Below, in pieces: positions 13,995-24,842 of a stretch of 64,000 nucleotides of DNA. Position 1 is the stretch's first letter, and every line of letters starts with the position of its first letter. Both the position numbers and the translations under genes were made by a program. Source of the stretch: Bacteroidales bacterium (GTDB lineage Bacteria > Bacteroidota > Bacteroidia > Bacteroidales > UBA932); contig JAFPWG010000004.1 in assembly GCA_017395045.1 (NCBI GenBank), positions 1-64,000 on the forward strand, read 5' to 3'. The notes under the pieces are model-generated. The model did not search any database. It saw only the letters and a list, made by a program, of their open reading frames with translations, and was not told the origin of the DNA.

Positions 13995-16373
13995 ATGAAA
14001 CTGTCAGAACTGAAGACCGGTGAAAAAGCGGTCATCGTGCGGGTCCACGGCCACGGATCCTTCCGGAAACGGCTCATCGAGATGGGCTTCATCCAGGGGA
14101 AGGAAGTGACGGTCGTGCTGAATGCGCCCCTCAAGGACCCGATCGAATACGAGATCATCGGTTACAAGATATCCCTCCGCCGGGAAGAGGCGGAACAGAT
14201 CGAGGTGGTGAACGAAGCCGAGGCCCGCGAGGCCCTCGTGAGCGACGAGCACCTGCAAGGCCTCCCGGACGACATGGAGGAAAGCGAGCGCCTGGACAAG
14301 GCCCTTGCGCACCTGGCCGAAGAGAGGCACCACGTAATCCGCGTCGCCCTGGTGGGCAATCCGAACTGCGGGAAGACATCCCTTTTCAACATCGCGTCGG
14401 GCGCGCACGAGCACGTGGGCAACTACTCCGGCGTGACCGTGGATGCCAAGGAAGGCCATTTCAAGCATAAGGGATACGACATCACCTTGGTTGATCTTCC
14501 CGGAACCTACTCACTTTCAGCATATTCCCCAGAAGAGCTGTATGTGCGGAAGAATCTGGTCGATGCGATGCCGGACGTGGTCGTGAACGTGGTGGACGCC
14601 TCCAACATCGAGCGCAACCTGTACCTCACGACGCAGATCATCGACATGAACCTCCGGACCGTGATGGCCCTGAACATGTACGACGAACTGCAGCACAAGG
14701 GGGACAAGCTGGACACGGACCAGCTGGGACGCCTGCTGGGCGTACCGGTGTGTCCGACGGTAAGCCGCGACGGCCAGGGCATCCCGGAGCTGTTCGACAC
14801 GGTCATCAAGGTCTACGAACAGTCGGATCCGCAGCTCGCCCGCCACATCCACATCAACCACGGGACGGAGATCGAGAAGAGCATCCGGCGGATCCGGGAC
14901 CTGGTGGCGGAGAATGAATCCGTCCGCTCGAAATACTCCACCCGCTACCTGGCCATCAAATACCTGGAGAAGGACCGCGACATCGAGTCGATGATGGCGA
15001 AATTGCCGAACCGGGAGGCCCTGGAGGCGGCCCGGGAGGAGGAGACGGAGCGGATCGAAGCCTTCCTGGGGACCAACCCTGAAGCGGCCATCGTCGATGC
15101 CAAGTACGCCTTCATCCAGGGTGCCCTGTCGGAAACCTACGAAAAATACCGCGAGGAGCGTCCCCGCCGTACCTTCACCGACCGGATCGACGCCGTTGTC
15201 ACCAACAAATGGCTGGCTTTCCCGATTTTCATCGCCCTGCTTTGGCTCATCTTCTGGGCCACCTTCACCATCGGCCAGTATCCGATGGACTGGCTGGACT
15301 GGCTCGTCGGCAAGTTCGGCGAGTTTGTGGGCAACTTCATGAAGGAAGGCTGGCTGAAGGATCTGCTCGTGAACGGAATCATCGCCGGTGTGGGCAGCGT
15401 GCTGGTGTTCCTCCCGAACATCATGATCCTGTACCTGTTCATCTCCCTGATGGAAGACAGCGGCTACATGGCCCGTGCGGCCTTCATCGTGGACAAGCTC
15501 ATGCACCGGATCGGACTGCACGGCAAGTCGTTCATTCCCATGGTGATGGGCTTCGGCTGCAACGTGCCGGCCATCATGGCCACCCGCAGCATCGAGAGCC
15601 GGAAATCCCGCCTGATCACCATCGCCATCATCCCGTTCATGTCCTGCGCGGGACGGCTGCCCATCTTCGTGCTCTTTGCCGGGGCGTTCTTCCCGCATAA
15701 TGCGGCGACCGCCCTGCTGGGAATCTATTTGCTGGGCGTCATCCTCGCCATCCTGAGCGCCCGCGTCCTGCGGCACTTCGTCAAGGACGACGACCTCCCG
15801 TTCGTGATGGAACTGCCGCCCTACCGCGTCCCGACCGGAAAGGCCATCTGGCGACACACCTGGGAAAAGGGCAAGCAATACCTGGAGAAGATGGCGACCA
15901 CCATTTTCATGTTCTCCGTGGTCATCTGGTTCCTGGGCTACTTCCCGAGGAACGAGGAAAAAGGCCTGGCGTACCAGCAGGAGCATTCTTATATCGGCAT
16001 GCTGGGTAAGGCCGTGGAACCGGCCCTGGAGCCCCTTGGCTTCAACTGGAAGATGGACGTGGGCCTGCTGGCCGGCGTCGGAGCGAAGGAGTTGGTCGTG
16101 AGTACCCTGGGCGTGATGTATGCCGGGGATGAGGGTGCGGATGCCGATGAAAACGACACCGCCCTCCAGGCGGCGCTGAAGGGCGACATATCGCTGGCGG
16201 CTGCGGTAGCCTTTATGGTGTTCGTGCTGCTCTATTTCCCCTGCATAGCCACCTTCGTGGCCATCAAGAACGAGACGGGCAAGTGGCGCTGGGCCATCCT
16301 GTGCTGCCTGTACACGATGCTTGTCGCCTGGGTATTCGGCTTCGTGGCGTACAGGCTGGTACTGCTGCTCTAG
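13995..16373 (+). CDS. feoB: FeoA-FeoB fused ferrous iron transporter
   Basis: This 792-residue inner-membrane protein imports Fe(II) in a GTP-dependent way. Residues 1-75 are a complete FeoA (SH3-like) domain, MKLSELKTGEKA through the IGYKISLRREEA segment. The FeoB G-domain follows, with G1 loop GNPNCGKTS at 121-129 and the DLPGTYSLSAYSPEE switch. The C-terminal half holds the two Gate domains with about eight transmembrane helices, including SCAGRLPIFV with its conserved Cys. FeoA-FeoB fusion is known in Bacteroidetes. The ATG at 13995 is chosen because the FeoA domain begins there; the frame is open further upstream, across the promoter. The TAG stop interlocks with the apt stop on the other strand. 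Confidence 0.95.
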   Translation: MKLSELKTGEKAVIVRVHGHGSFRKRLIEMGFIQGKEVTVVLNAPLKDPIEYEIIGYKISLRREEAEQIEVVNEAEAREALVSDEHLQGLPDDMEESERLDKALAHLAEERHHVIRVALVGNPNCGKTSLFNIASGAHEHVGNYSGVTVDAKEGHFKHKGYDITLVDLPGTYSLSAYSPEELYVRKNLVDAMPDVVVNVVDASNIERNLYLTTQIIDMNLRTVMALNMYDELQHKGDKLDTDQLGRLLGVPVCPTVSRDGQGIPELFDTVIKVYEQSDPQLARHIHINHGTEIEKSIRRIRDLVAENESVRSKYSTRYLAIKYLEKDRDIESMMAKLPNREALEAAREEETERIEAFLGTNPEAAIVDAKYAFIQGALSETYEKYREERPRRTFTDRIDAVVTNKWLAFPIFIALLWLIFWATFTIGQYPMDWLDWLVGKFGEFVGNFMKEGWLKDLLVNGIIAGVGSVLVFLPNIMILYLFISLMEDSGYMARAAFIVDKLMHRIGLHGKSFIPMVMGFGCNVPAIMATRSIESRKSRLITIAIIPFMSCAGRLPIFVLFAGAFFPHNAATALLGIYLLGVILAILSARVLRHFVKDDDLPFVMELPPYRVPTGKAIWRHTWEKGKQYLEKMATTIFMFSVVIWFLGYFPRNEEKGLAYQQEHSYIGMLGKAVEPALEPLGFNWKMDVGLLAGVGAKELVVSTLGVMYAGDEGADADENDTALQAALKGDISLAAAVAFMVFVLLYFPCIATFVAIKNETGKWRWAILCCLYTMLVAWVFGFVAYRLVLLL

Positions 16374-16942
16374 TTCTCCGTCACGTGGATGAGGGACTTC
16401 ACCGGCGCGAGGTCTTCGATGACCGAGCGGCCGGGGAGGTCGTCGATCTCCACCAGGAAGACGAAGTCGGTGACTTTGATCCGGTACTCCTTCCCGTCCT
16501 TGACGACTCTCTGCGCGTTGAGGCTCTCCACGATGCCGCGGGCCGTGCCTCCGGTGGCGAGGATGTCGTCGAAGAATGTGATGGGGATCGTGTCCCCTTC
16601 AGGCTTTCCGGCGGCGAGGTCGCTCAAGCGGTAGAACACCTGGTCCTTCCCGTACTCTTTGACGATGTCCACGGTAACGAGGTCTCCCTCCGAGAAAGGC
16701 AGCTTGCCCTTCTTGCGGATGGGGATGACGTTCTCCGCCATCCCGTTGTACAGGAGCGGAGCCGTGAACAGGAAGCCGCGGGCCTCGGGGGCGACGATGT
16801 TCGGCGAGATGCAGGCTGAGCCGATGTCGTCGATCAGGCGCTTGAAAACCTCCTTGTCCTGGAGGAAGGGGATGATATCCACGAAATTGACCCCGTGGAT
16901 GGGGAAGTTCGGATAGAACTTCAGTACTTCCTTGTAGTCCAT
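16370..16942 (-). CDS. apt: adenine phosphoribosyltransferase
   Basis: Apt salvages adenine to AMP using PRPP. The 190-residue protein has the PRPP-binding signature FFDDILATGGTARG, the adenine-pocket segment VAPEARGFLF, and IPIRKKGKLP, where family members have the RK(P/K)GKLP loop. Its ATG lies within one base of the stop of the hemerythrin-LuxR gene upstream (shared base 16942), so the two are almost certainly one transcript. Its stop shares the tetranucleotide CTAG with the convergent feoAB stop. Why a purine-salvage enzyme is coupled to a redox or gas-sensing regulator is unclear. Confidence 0.93.
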   Translation of the reverse strand: MDYKEVLKFYPNFPIHGVNFVDIIPFLQDKEVFKRLIDDIGSACISPNIVAPEARGFLFTAPLLYNGMAENVIPIRKKGKLPFSEGDLVTVDIVKEYGKDQVFYRLSDLAAGKPEGDTIPITFFDDILATGGTARGIVESLNAQRVVKDGKEYRIKVTDFVFLVEIDDLPGRSVIEDLAPVKSLIHVTEN

Positions 16943-17877
16943 TATTCTACGGTGTTGATGTCGATGAGGTTGTTCAGGAGCGCATAGACCGTAAGTCCGG
17001 CGACCGTCTTGATGCCCGTCTTGCGGGTGATGTTCTTGCGGTGGGTGATGACCGTGTGGATGGAGATGTTCTCCACATCGGCGATTTCCTTGTTCAGCAT
17101 GCCCTTGGCCACGCAAACGAGGATTTCCTTCTCGCGGGCGGAGAGTTCCTCTTTCTCCTCGCGTTCCGGCTCCCAGCGGGTTTCCAGGGCCGTGTGCATC
17201 TTGCGGTTGACGATGGGGACCAGGATGCCGTCTTCGACCAGGATATGCTTGGCCAGGTCCTCCTGCAGGGTGAAGATGCGGGAAAGGGCCCGATACACGT
17301 CCTGCTGCCCGCATTCGGGCGGCATGTATTTCATGACCAGGTTCTTGAGGTCCTCCAGCTTCTCCTCCACGTGGGAGTGGTTCTCGCCGTATTCGTCGGG
17401 GGCGAAACGGTCGTGGTGAAGCGCGGCCTCCGCCTGCGGGAACACGGTTTCCTCTTCATATTCCAGGTGCTTGAACAGCTCGTCCTTGTATTCCGAGAAG
17501 AATCTCCGGATGATGCTCCGGTGCTTTTCGCCGCAGGGCTCCGTCAGGCTCACCAGGGCGGCCGACAGGTCCTTCATCGCCACGTCCATATAGTATGCGT
17601 GGGACAGCCGGAGGTACTTCAGGACGTCCTTGAGGCTCGCCTTCCGGATCCGGTCCTTAGGGGGAAGGTAACCGTCGAAGGCATGGACGCTGCAGATCAG
17701 GAGGAAGGTTTCCGGGTCGATGTCGTGGCGCGAGCAGACGTCTTCCACGGTCGCATCGCCGAAACCGAAGGGGATGCCCATCCGCGTCAGGACGCCGGTG
17801 AGGCTGAACCGCAGGTTCACGAGGTCCGCCATCTTCATGGACGGGGACAGGTGGGGAAGTTCGGTGATGGTACCCAT
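16942..17877 (-). CDS. hemerythrin-domain LuxR-type transcriptional regulator
   Basis: A 311-residue fusion. The middle (about 85-225) is a four-helix hemerythrin-like domain with candidate di-iron ligands His93, His137, Glu141, His167 or His169, His211 and Glu215; the spacing HxxxExxxxFP and HxxxExxxLVP is the HHE pattern. The C-terminus (245-308) is a LuxR/NarL helix-turn-helix, LSAREKEILVCVAKGMLNKEIA, with HTVITHRKNI as recognition helix. Residues 1-80 resemble the N-terminal region of ScdA/YtfE repair proteins only loosely. The family logic suggests direct sensing of oxygen, nitric oxide or iron by a DNA-binding protein. The start at ATG 17877 is 9 nt after the promoter box. A longer version would begin at a TTG inside the box and is rejected; Met14 or Met16 are alternatives. 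Confidence 0.85.
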   Translation of the reverse strand: MGTITELPHLSPSMKMADLVNLRFSLTGVLTRMGIPFGFGDATVEDVCSRHDIDPETFLLICSVHAFDGYLPPKDRIRKASLKDVLKYLRLSHAYYMDVAMKDLSAALVSLTEPCGEKHRSIIRRFFSEYKDELFKHLEYEEETVFPQAEAALHHDRFAPDEYGENHSHVEEKLEDLKNLVMKYMPPECGQQDVYRALSRIFTLQEDLAKHILVEDGILVPIVNRKMHTALETRWEPEREEKEELSAREKEILVCVAKGMLNKEIADVENISIHTVITHRKNITRKTGIKTVAGLTVYALLNNLIDINTVE

Positions 17878-17886
17878 AATGCATGG

Positions 17887-17894
17887 CAAAGTTA
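17887..17894 (-). promoter_or_regulatory. promoter of hemerythrin-LuxR/apt operon
   Basis: TAACTTTG on the minus strand with TTGG (complement of 17914-17917) 19 bp upstream. The box ends 9 nt before ATG 17877. Confidence 0.7.
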
Positions 17895-18005
17895 CAAAAT
17901 CCCGCCGTTTTCCCCAACAACTGACAGGTAAGATACTGTAATTGAACTGGCGCGATTTTTGATAGAAAAAATACTCTTGGAAAACTTTTTTTAGTTTTTA
18001 TAAGT

Positions 18006-18626
18006 ATGAAAAAAATTCTTTCTACCCTCCTTGCAGCATCCCTGATGCTCATCGGAACCCAGGCCTTCGCGCAGATTTCCGTGAATGCCGGTTATCTCAA
18101 TTCCTCCATCAAAGTCGGAAACAACGATCCCTCCAACGCCAACGGTGCGTTTGCCGGAGTGTCCTTCAACGTTCCTCTCTTCGGCGGTCTCGCCATCGCC
18201 CCGGGAGTCTATTATTCGATGATCACCAGCAAGGACACCGCCAACCTCGGCTCGATTGCCTCCGTTTCCGGCACCTTCATGGAGCATGCCATCAACGTTC
18301 CCGCCTATCTGAACTACAACATCGCCCTCAACCGCGACACGAACTTCTTTATCTTCGGCGGTCCCACCTTCCAGTACGGTCTTGCCTCCACGGTGAAGTA
18401 TGATGGCAATGTCGCCGGCATCAGCGGCAGCACCACTTCCGACAATTACAAGAACGACAACTACAACCGTATGAACCTCTATCTGGGCGGTGGTATCGGC
18501 ATCAACGCCGGTGGCTACATGATTACCCTGGGTTACGATTACGGCATGATGAATCAGTACAAGGGCGAAAACGCGACGAGCGCGCACCGTTCCAACCTGA
18601 AGATCGGCGTCGGCTACAATTTCTAG
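18006..18626 (+). CDS. small outer-membrane beta-barrel protein
   Basis: 206 residues with a signal peptide (MKKILSTLLAASLMLIGTQAFA) followed by alternating amphipathic strands rich in Tyr, Asn and Gly. It ends in KIGVGYNF, the C-terminal Phe typical of barrels inserted by BAM. It resembles the OMP_b-brl (PF13505-like) group of Bacteroidetes, eight-stranded barrels of unknown function. No ligand or enzyme motif is visible. Its stop shares CTAG with the convergent queH stop. Confidence 0.85.
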   Translation: MKKILSTLLAASLMLIGTQAFAQISVNAGYLNSSIKVGNNDPSNANGAFAGVSFNVPLFGGLAIAPGVYYSMITSKDTANLGSIASVSGTFMEHAINVPAYLNYNIALNRDTNFFIFGGPTFQYGLASTVKYDGNVAGISGSTTSDNYKNDNYNRMNLYLGGGIGINAGGYMITLGYDYGMMNQYKGENATSAHRSNLKIGVGYNF

Positions 18627-19246
18627 GATTCTTTCCTGAAGGAATATTCGCATCCGCAGTAGAGCTGGTTGTAAAACCGCTCGCTGCGGATGATTTCGTT
18701 CCGGCGCTCCTGCAGGCCGCCCTTGCGCCAGTTCTGGGGCCACCAGACGACCCCTTCCACCTGGCTGCAGGCCCATTCACCGGCTTCGTTGACCTGTTCC
18801 AGGCTCTTCCAGCGGGAGGAGGCGAGGGTGGTTGTGAGCACCGGGAAGCCGTTCTCCGCCGCATAGCGGGCGGCACGTAACAGCCTGTATTTGAAGCATT
18901 GCAGGCAGCGGCCGCCGCGCTCGGGCTCGTCTTCGAGCCCTGCCGCGCAGCCGCTCCAACCATCGTGGTCATACACGTCGTCCACGATGGGAATCCCCCA
19001 TTTCTTCGCATACCGGATGCACTCGTTCAGCCGGTGGTCATACTCTTCGCGCGGGAAGATGTTCGAATTGGAGTAAAAGATGACGGGCTCGATTCCGTTG
19101 TCCACGAGGCACTCCACCACTGCGCTCGAGCATGGGGCGCAGCACGCGTGCAGGAGCACGCGCTTCGCCCCGAGGGGGACATCCAGATGAACATGGGGTT
19201 TCATGCGTAGAAAGGAACTATCTGATTGATTTATAGTCATTTCCAT
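18623..19246 (-). CDS. queH: epoxyqueuosine reductase QueH
   Basis: QueH (DUF208) carries out the last step of queuosine synthesis, reducing epoxyqueuosine in tRNA, and is the non-cobalamin alternative to QueG. The 207-residue protein has the defining LLHACCAPCS motif (Cys35, Cys36, Cys39) and the second pair in GGRCLQCF (Cys114, Cys117), which together bind the iron-sulfur and metal centres. It starts 8 nt after the nhaC stop, so it is probably transcribed with nhaC. A later Met15 start is possible. Confidence 0.94.
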   Translation of the reverse strand: MEMTINQSDSSFLRMKPHVHLDVPLGAKRVLLHACCAPCSSAVVECLVDNGIEPVIFYSNSNIFPREEYDHRLNECIRYAKKWGIPIVDDVYDHDGWSGCAAGLEDEPERGGRCLQCFKYRLLRAARYAAENGFPVLTTTLASSRWKSLEQVNEAGEWACSQVEGVVWWPQNWRKGGLQERRNEIIRSERFYNQLYCGCEYSFRKES

Positions 19247-19254
19247 TCGGCGGC

Positions 19255-20580
19255 CTAACTATACTTCCTTGGAAAACGGAACATAATGGAAAGCGCGGCG
19301 AGAAGGCCCAGCGCGAAGGGGTAATAGAGGTAGCCCGTGATGGCGACGGCCGACACGCCGGCGAGACCGGAGGCCATCAGCATCTGCGCACCATAGGGGA
19401 TGATGCCCTGTACCAGGCAGGAAAAGGTGTCCAGGATGGAGGCCGTCTTGCGCGGGTCCAGGCCGAACCGCTCCGAAATGTTCTTTGCCAGCGGACCCAC
19501 GGTAATGATGGCGATGGTATTGTTGGCCGTGCAGAAGTTAACGAGCGAGACGAGGCCGGCGATGGAGAAATAGGCACCCCGCTTGCCGCGGATCCGCCGG
19601 GTGAGTCCGTCGATGATGAAGTCCAGGCCGCCGTTGTACCGGATGAGTTCCAGCATGCCGCCGGCCAGGAGGGACACGATGATGAGTTCGCCCATGGACC
19701 CGATGCCGTCGCCGATGGAAGCCATCCAGCCGATCCAGTCGTAAGCGCCTGTGCTCCAGCCGATGACGCCGTTCACAATGATGCCGATGGTCAGGACTGT
19801 GACCACGTTGACCCCGGCAAGGGCCAGGCCGATGACCAGCAGGTAGGGTACCAGGCCCAGCCACTGCACGGCTCCTGCGGCGGGCACGGCCTCCACTTTC
19901 AGTCCCAGGACCACATACAGCACCGTCACCAGAAGGGCGGCCGGTGCGGCGATCCACAGGTTCGCCCGGAACTTGTCCCGCATGGAGCAGCCCTGGCTCT
20001 TGGTGGCCGCCACCGTCGTGTCGGAGATGAACGAGAGGTTGTCCCCGAAGAAGGCTCCGCCGATGACCACGGCCGTGATGAAAGGAATGCCGATCCCGGT
20101 CTCCTGCGCGATGCCGGCCGCGATGGGGACCAGCGCCACGATCGTACCCACGCTGGTGCCGATGGCCATTGAGATGAAGCACGCGGCCAGGAAAAGGCCC
20201 GCGTAGATGAGCTTTCCGGGCAGGATCCGCAGTGTCGCGTTGACCGTGGCGTCGATGGCTCCGATATCCTTCGCGGTCGCCGCGAACGCGCCCGCCAGCA
20301 CGAAGATCCAGATCATCAGGAGCACGTTCTTGTTCCCCGCCCCCTCCGAAAAGATGGAAATCTTGCTGTCGGTCTTGTCCACGCTCCGGGTGATGAGCAT
20401 CGCATAGGCCGACGCGATGATGAACGCCGCCGCGACCGGTACCTTGTAGAAGTCCCGCGCCACGAGGGAAGAGACCAGATACACGAGCAGGAACACCAGC
20501 AGCGGACTCAGGGCGAGCCAGCCGTTCATCTTGCGTCCCGCCGGAATCCGGTGCCTCGGTTTCTCGGTATTGATGGCCAT
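19255..20580 (-). CDS. nhaC: NhaC-family Na+/H+ antiporter
   Basis: A 441-residue inner-membrane protein with about eleven hydrophobic segments. The family signature is present in ISMAIGTSVGTIVALVPIA and the GGAFFGDNLSFISDTTVAAT region, typical of NhaC/ArsB-superfamily antiporters. It would exchange Na+ for protons, or possibly act on an organic substrate, since NhaC-like proteins vary. The ATG at 20580 lies only 4 nt after its -7 box. Either the mRNA is leaderless or translation begins at Met18, just before the first membrane helix. Confidence 0.9.
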   Translation of the reverse strand: MAINTEKPRHRIPAGRKMNGWLALSPLLVFLLVYLVSSLVARDFYKVPVAAAFIIASAYAMLITRSVDKTDSKISIFSEGAGNKNVLLMIWIFVLAGAFAATAKDIGAIDATVNATLRILPGKLIYAGLFLAACFISMAIGTSVGTIVALVPIAAGIAQETGIGIPFITAVVIGGAFFGDNLSFISDTTVAATKSQGCSMRDKFRANLWIAAPAALLVTVLYVVLGLKVEAVPAAGAVQWLGLVPYLLVIGLALAGVNVVTVLTIGIIVNGVIGWSTGAYDWIGWMASIGDGIGSMGELIIVSLLAGGMLELIRYNGGLDFIIDGLTRRIRGKRGAYFSIAGLVSLVNFCTANNTIAIITVGPLAKNISERFGLDPRKTASILDTFSCLVQGIIPYGAQMLMASGLAGVSAVAITGYLYYPFALGLLAALSIMFRFPRKYS

Positions 20581-20584
20581 GGCA

Positions 20585-20592
20585 CAAAGGTA
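20585..20592 (-). promoter_or_regulatory. -7 promoter box of nhaC-queH
   Basis: TACCTTTG on the minus strand, 4 nt before the nhaC ATG. It is divergent from the guaB promoter 43 bp away. Confidence 0.65.
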
Positions 20593-20635
20593 AGAAAAAA
20601 CTTCCAGCAGCCTTTTATCGGCAGGTAAAAATCAC

Positions 20636-20643
20636 TACCTTTG
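20636..20643 (+). promoter_or_regulatory. -7 promoter box of guaB-guaA
   Basis: TACCTTTG, 19 nt upstream of the guaB ATG and divergent from the nhaC promoter. Confidence 0.65.
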
Positions 20644-20659
20644 CAAAAATTCCGCGTGA

Positions 20660-23714
<3,055 letters not shown>

Positions 23715-23732
23715 TCATTAAAGCAAACCGAT

Positions 23733-24716
23733 ATGTCTACAAGTAACGTTCGTCCCGCGGATATGGAGCGGATCACAACTCCTGAACTGGCCCGGAAATT
23801 CATCGAAGAACAGGTTAAGGAACTGCGCGAGCAGATCGGCGACAAGAAAGTGCTGCTCGCCTTGTCCGGCGGGGTGGACTCTTCGGTAGTCGCGGCGCTG
23901 CTCATCAAGGCTGTCGGAAAGCAGCTGGTCTCCGTCCATGTCAACCACGGACTCCTCCGCAAGGGCGAGCCGGAACAGGTCGTGCGCGTGTTCCGCGATG
24001 AGCTCGACGCCAACCTGGTGTACGTGGATGCGGTGGACCGTTTCCTGGACAAGCTGGCCGGCGTAGCGGATCCCGAGCAGAAGCGGAAGATCATCGGCGC
24101 TGAATTCATCCGCGTGTTCGAGGAAGAGGCCCGCAAGCTGGACGGCATCAGTTTCCTGGCCCAGGGAACCATCTACCCGGACATCATCGAGTCGGGCCCC
24201 GTCAAGTCCCACCACAACGTGGGCGGCCTGCCGGAGGACCTCCAGTTCGAGCTGGTGGAGCCCATCAAGCTGCTGTTCAAGGACGAAGTCCGCGTCGTCG
24301 GCAAGGAGCTCGGACTCCCCGACAACATGGTTTTCCGTCAGCCGTTCCCCGGCCCTGGCCTGGGTGTCCGTTGCACCGGCGCCATCACGCGCGACCGGCT
24401 GGAAGCCCTGCGGGAGAGCGACGCCATCCTGCGCGAGGAGTTCGCGAAGAATGGCCTGGAAGGTAAAGTGTGGCAGTACTTTACGGTGGTCCCCGATTAT
24501 AAGTCCACCGGCGTCAGGGACAACAAACGCAGCTGGGACTGGCCGGTGATCATCCGTGCCGTCAACACCCGCGATGCCATGACCGCCACCATCGAGGAGA
24601 TTCCCTATGCGTTGCTGCACCACATCACGAAGCGCATCGTGACGGAAGTCCCGGGCGTGAACCGCGTGTTGTATGACCTCACCCCGAAGCCCACGGGCAC
24701 CATTGAGTGGGAATAG
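23733..24716 (+). CDS. second GMP synthetase, ATP-pyrophosphatase subunit only
   Basis: 327 residues matching only the synthetase half of GuaA: P-loop SGGVDSS at 45-51, [25 protein letters not shown], the [10 protein letters not shown] loop and the C-terminal TIEWE. No glutaminase domain is present. Stand-alone subunits of this kind (GuaAb) are normal in archaea, where a separate glutaminase GuaAa supplies ammonia. Here the gene follows a complete guaA. It is clearly diverged from its neighbour rather than a recent duplicate; for example, [20 protein letters not shown] replaces the corresponding guaA segment. It may use free ammonia, pair with the neighbour's glutaminase, or act on another substrate. 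Confidence 0.9.
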   Translation: MSTSNVRPADMERITTPELARKFIEEQVKELREQIGDKKVLLALSGGVDSSVVAALLIKAVGKQLVSVHVNHGLLRKGEPEQVVRVFRDELDANLVYVDAVDRFLDKLAGVADPEQKRKIIGAEFIRVFEEEARKLDGISFLAQGTIYPDIIESGPVKSHHNVGGLPEDLQFELVEPIKLLFKDEVRVVGKELGLPDNMVFRQPFPGPGLGVRCTGAITRDRLEALRESDAILREEFAKNGLEGKVWQYFTVVPDYKSTGVRDNKRSWDWPVIIRAVNTRDAMTATIEEIPYALLHHITKRIVTEVPGVNRVLYDLTPKPTGTIEWE

Positions 24717-24718
24717 CT

Positions 24719-24835
24719 ATGCAGCCTTATGAAACTCCCCTGTGCCGGGTCCGTGACCTGGAGCTGGAGGCGAATCTGTTGACCGGGTCCAACGAAACGT
24801 ATCCGGTGGATCCGTATGATCCTGAATTTGATTGA
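24719..24835 (+). CDS. small conserved-type protein, 38 aa
   Basis: A short ORF beginning MQPYETPLCRVRDLELEANL and ending DPYDPEFD. It starts 2 nt after the GMP synthetase stop and ends 7 nt before the M64 lipoprotein ATG. The pattern, a 35-45 residue acidic peptide with an ETPxC-type start and a Pro-Val-Asp-Pro-rich tail, resembles small ORFs common beside surface-lipoprotein genes in Bacteroidales. That is my recollection, not a database result. No signal peptide is present and the function is unknown. Confidence 0.5.
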   Translation: MQPYETPLCRVRDLELEANLLTGSNETYPVDPYDPEFD

Positions 24836-24842
24836 CGGCGCC

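Noticed and set aside
17878-17889. Upstream TTG start for the hemerythrin-LuxR gene
   Set aside because: That TTG is part of the TAACTTTG promoter box itself and so would not be transcribed.
23733-24716. Assembly duplication of guaA
   Set aside because: The second synthetase differs from the first throughout, has its own start and stop, and lacks the glutaminase half.
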